Below are positions 5,128-5,863 of a DNA stretch of 5,863 nucleotides, piece after piece. Source of the stretch: Deltaproteobacteria bacterium (lineage in GTDB: Bacteria > Desulfobacterota > Desulfovibrionia > Desulfovibrionales > Desulfovibrionaceae); assembly GCA_020861205.1 (NCBI GenBank), contig JAJBSY010000429.1, forward strand, positions 1 through 5,863, written 5' to 3'. How positions within the stretch are numbered: position 1 is the stretch's first letter; the number at the start of each line of letters is the position of its first letter. The notes below the pieces were generated by a model. That model searched no databases, was not told the DNA's origin, and worked only from the letters and a program-made list of their open reading frames with translations. A program made the translations under genes and the position numbers.

Positions 5128-5728
5128 CGACCTGGACACGTATATCGCCGATTTGAAGGCGGAAATAACCGCCCGTCCCGACTGCGCGGGGCACCATTAC
5201 AACCTGGGCCTGGCCTACCTGAGCAAGCGGGACTTCCTGGAAGCCGAAAAAGCGTTCCTCGAGGCGGTCGCCCTCTCGCCCCATCTTGCGGAGGCCTACG
5301 TGCAGCTTGGCGGCATAGCCATGCAGCGCGGCGATTTCGAGGGATGCCTCAATTACAACAGGGAAGCGGTCAACGCCCGGCCCCGTTTCGCCATCGGCTG
5401 GGGCAACATCGGCTTCGCGCACCTGCAGCGCGGCGAACCCGAAGAGGCCATCGCCGCGCTTACCAAGGCCCTCAAGTGGGACCCCGGATTCATCCAGGCC
5501 CGGGCAACCATCGCCACCGCCTATCTCATGCTGGGTGACGCTGAAAAGAGCGCCGCGCTGAGCGAAAAGGCCATCGCCATGGAACCGGCCTTCGCCCCGG
5601 CCCACAACAACCTGGCCGTCGCCTTGCTGGAGCTGGGAGACAAGGAGAAGGCGAAAACTCACGCCCGGCTCGCCCTTGAATACGGGTACGATGTCGATCC
5701 GAAAATCCGGGAAGAGCTTGGCCTCTAA
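5108..5728 (+). CDS. Five-repeat TPR protein
   Basis: A 206-residue soluble protein built almost wholly of five tandem 34-residue tetratricopeptide repeats with no gaps: 25-58, 59-92, 93-126, 127-160 and 161-194. Each shows the pattern of small residues at positions 8 and 20 and ends in or near a Pro at 34 (ALSP, NARP, KWDP, AMEP); the last ends in EYGY. A short N-terminal helix (1-24) and C-terminal tail flank them. TPR solenoids mediate protein-protein contact; no catalytic domain or signal peptide is present, so a scaffold or chaperone-like role in the cytoplasm is inferred. Start chosen at ATG 5108, with AAGGA (5096-5100) 7 nt upstream; ATG 5111 and GTG 5105 are in-frame alternatives. It overlaps the upstream gene by 20 bp and is the last gene before the terminator. 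Confidence 0.92.
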   Translation: MMKARYDDLDTYIADLKAEITARPDCAGHHYNLGLAYLSKRDFLEAEKAFLEAVALSPHLAEAYVQLGGIAMQRGDFEGCLNYNREAVNARPRFAIGWGNIGFAHLQRGEPEEAIAALTKALKWDPGFIQARATIATAYLMLGDAEKSAALSEKAIAMEPAFAPAHNNLAVALLELGDKEKAKTHARLALEYGYDVDPKIREELGL

Positions 5729-5758
5729 TTATTTTAGCGCGCGCGCCCGCCTGGCCTC

Positions 5759-5805
5759 AAAAAAACCGTGACGCCGCTCGCTGTAGTGGCCGTCACGGTT
5801 TTTTT
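5759..5805. terminator. Bidirectional intrinsic terminator
   Basis: The 15-base arms AAAAAAACCGTGACG (5759-5773) and CGTCACGGTTTTTTT (5791-5805) are perfectly complementary. The GC stem CCGTGACG/CGTCACGG is flanked by seven A's on one side and seven T's on the other, so it gives a U-tract for either strand. With C5790 bulged, an inner stem CCGCT/AGTGG can form, leaving a 6-base loop. It lies 30 bp after the TPR stop codon and ends that operon; the symmetry suggests a convergent gene to the right uses it too. Confidence 0.93.
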
Positions 5806-5863
5806 GGATGAGTCCCAAGCGCAGCCGCCGCGCCCGAAATCCTAATTATCCGGTATACGCGTT

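Noticed and set aside
5737..5746. (GC)5 alternating tract after the TPR stop codon
   Set aside because: It is short and expected in GC-rich DNA; no further sign of a structural role.

Overview
The window is GC-rich, compactly coding DNA, most likely from a Desulfovibrio-type deltaproteobacterium. This is inferred from gene style: an Rrf2 regulator, an Fe-S-type old yellow enzyme, a YkgJ cysteine-cluster protein and a short TPR protein in a tight operon. No rRNA or marker gene fixes the taxonomy. I see no mobile element, CRISPR array, tRNA or attachment site.

Left third (1-2214, minus strand): a three-gene operon transcribed right to left. It encodes an Rrf2-family transcriptional regulator (1762-2214), an old-yellow-enzyme-family NADH:flavin oxidoreductase (648-1727) and a 2-keto-4-pentenoate hydratase/MhpD-family protein cut by the window edge (1-581). 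Gaps are 34 and 66 bp. A near-perfect sigma70-type promoter precedes the Rrf2 gene and overlaps an imperfect 18-bp dyad, a candidate autoregulatory operator. A likely reading is a regulator-controlled reductase plus hydratase acting on an unsaturated carbonyl or oxo-acid compound; the substrate is unknown.

Middle (2215-3965): a 123-bp divergent intergenic region holds back-to-back promoters. On the plus strand follow a small exported protein of unknown function (2338-2982) and, with an ATGA stop/start overlap, a periplasmic TctC/Bug-type solute-binding protein (2979-3965). No TctA or TctB membrane partner is in the window.

Right third (3966-5863, plus strand): a second unit of three overlapping genes encodes a YkgJ-family eight-cysteine metal-binding protein (4041-4721), an unrecognised 137-residue protein (4714-5127) and a protein of five tandem TPRs (5108-5728). 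The first gene lacks a Shine-Dalgarno sequence, and a promoter-like -10 element lies 6 bases before its ATG, which suggests a leaderless transcript. The unit ends at a strong A/T-flanked hairpin that can terminate transcription from both sides, so a convergent gene probably lies just beyond the right edge.

No clearly novel system is evident. The most interesting points are the Rrf2-OYE-hydratase operon with its possible operator and repeated leader motif, the orphan solute-binding pair, and the YkgJ/unknown/TPR module.
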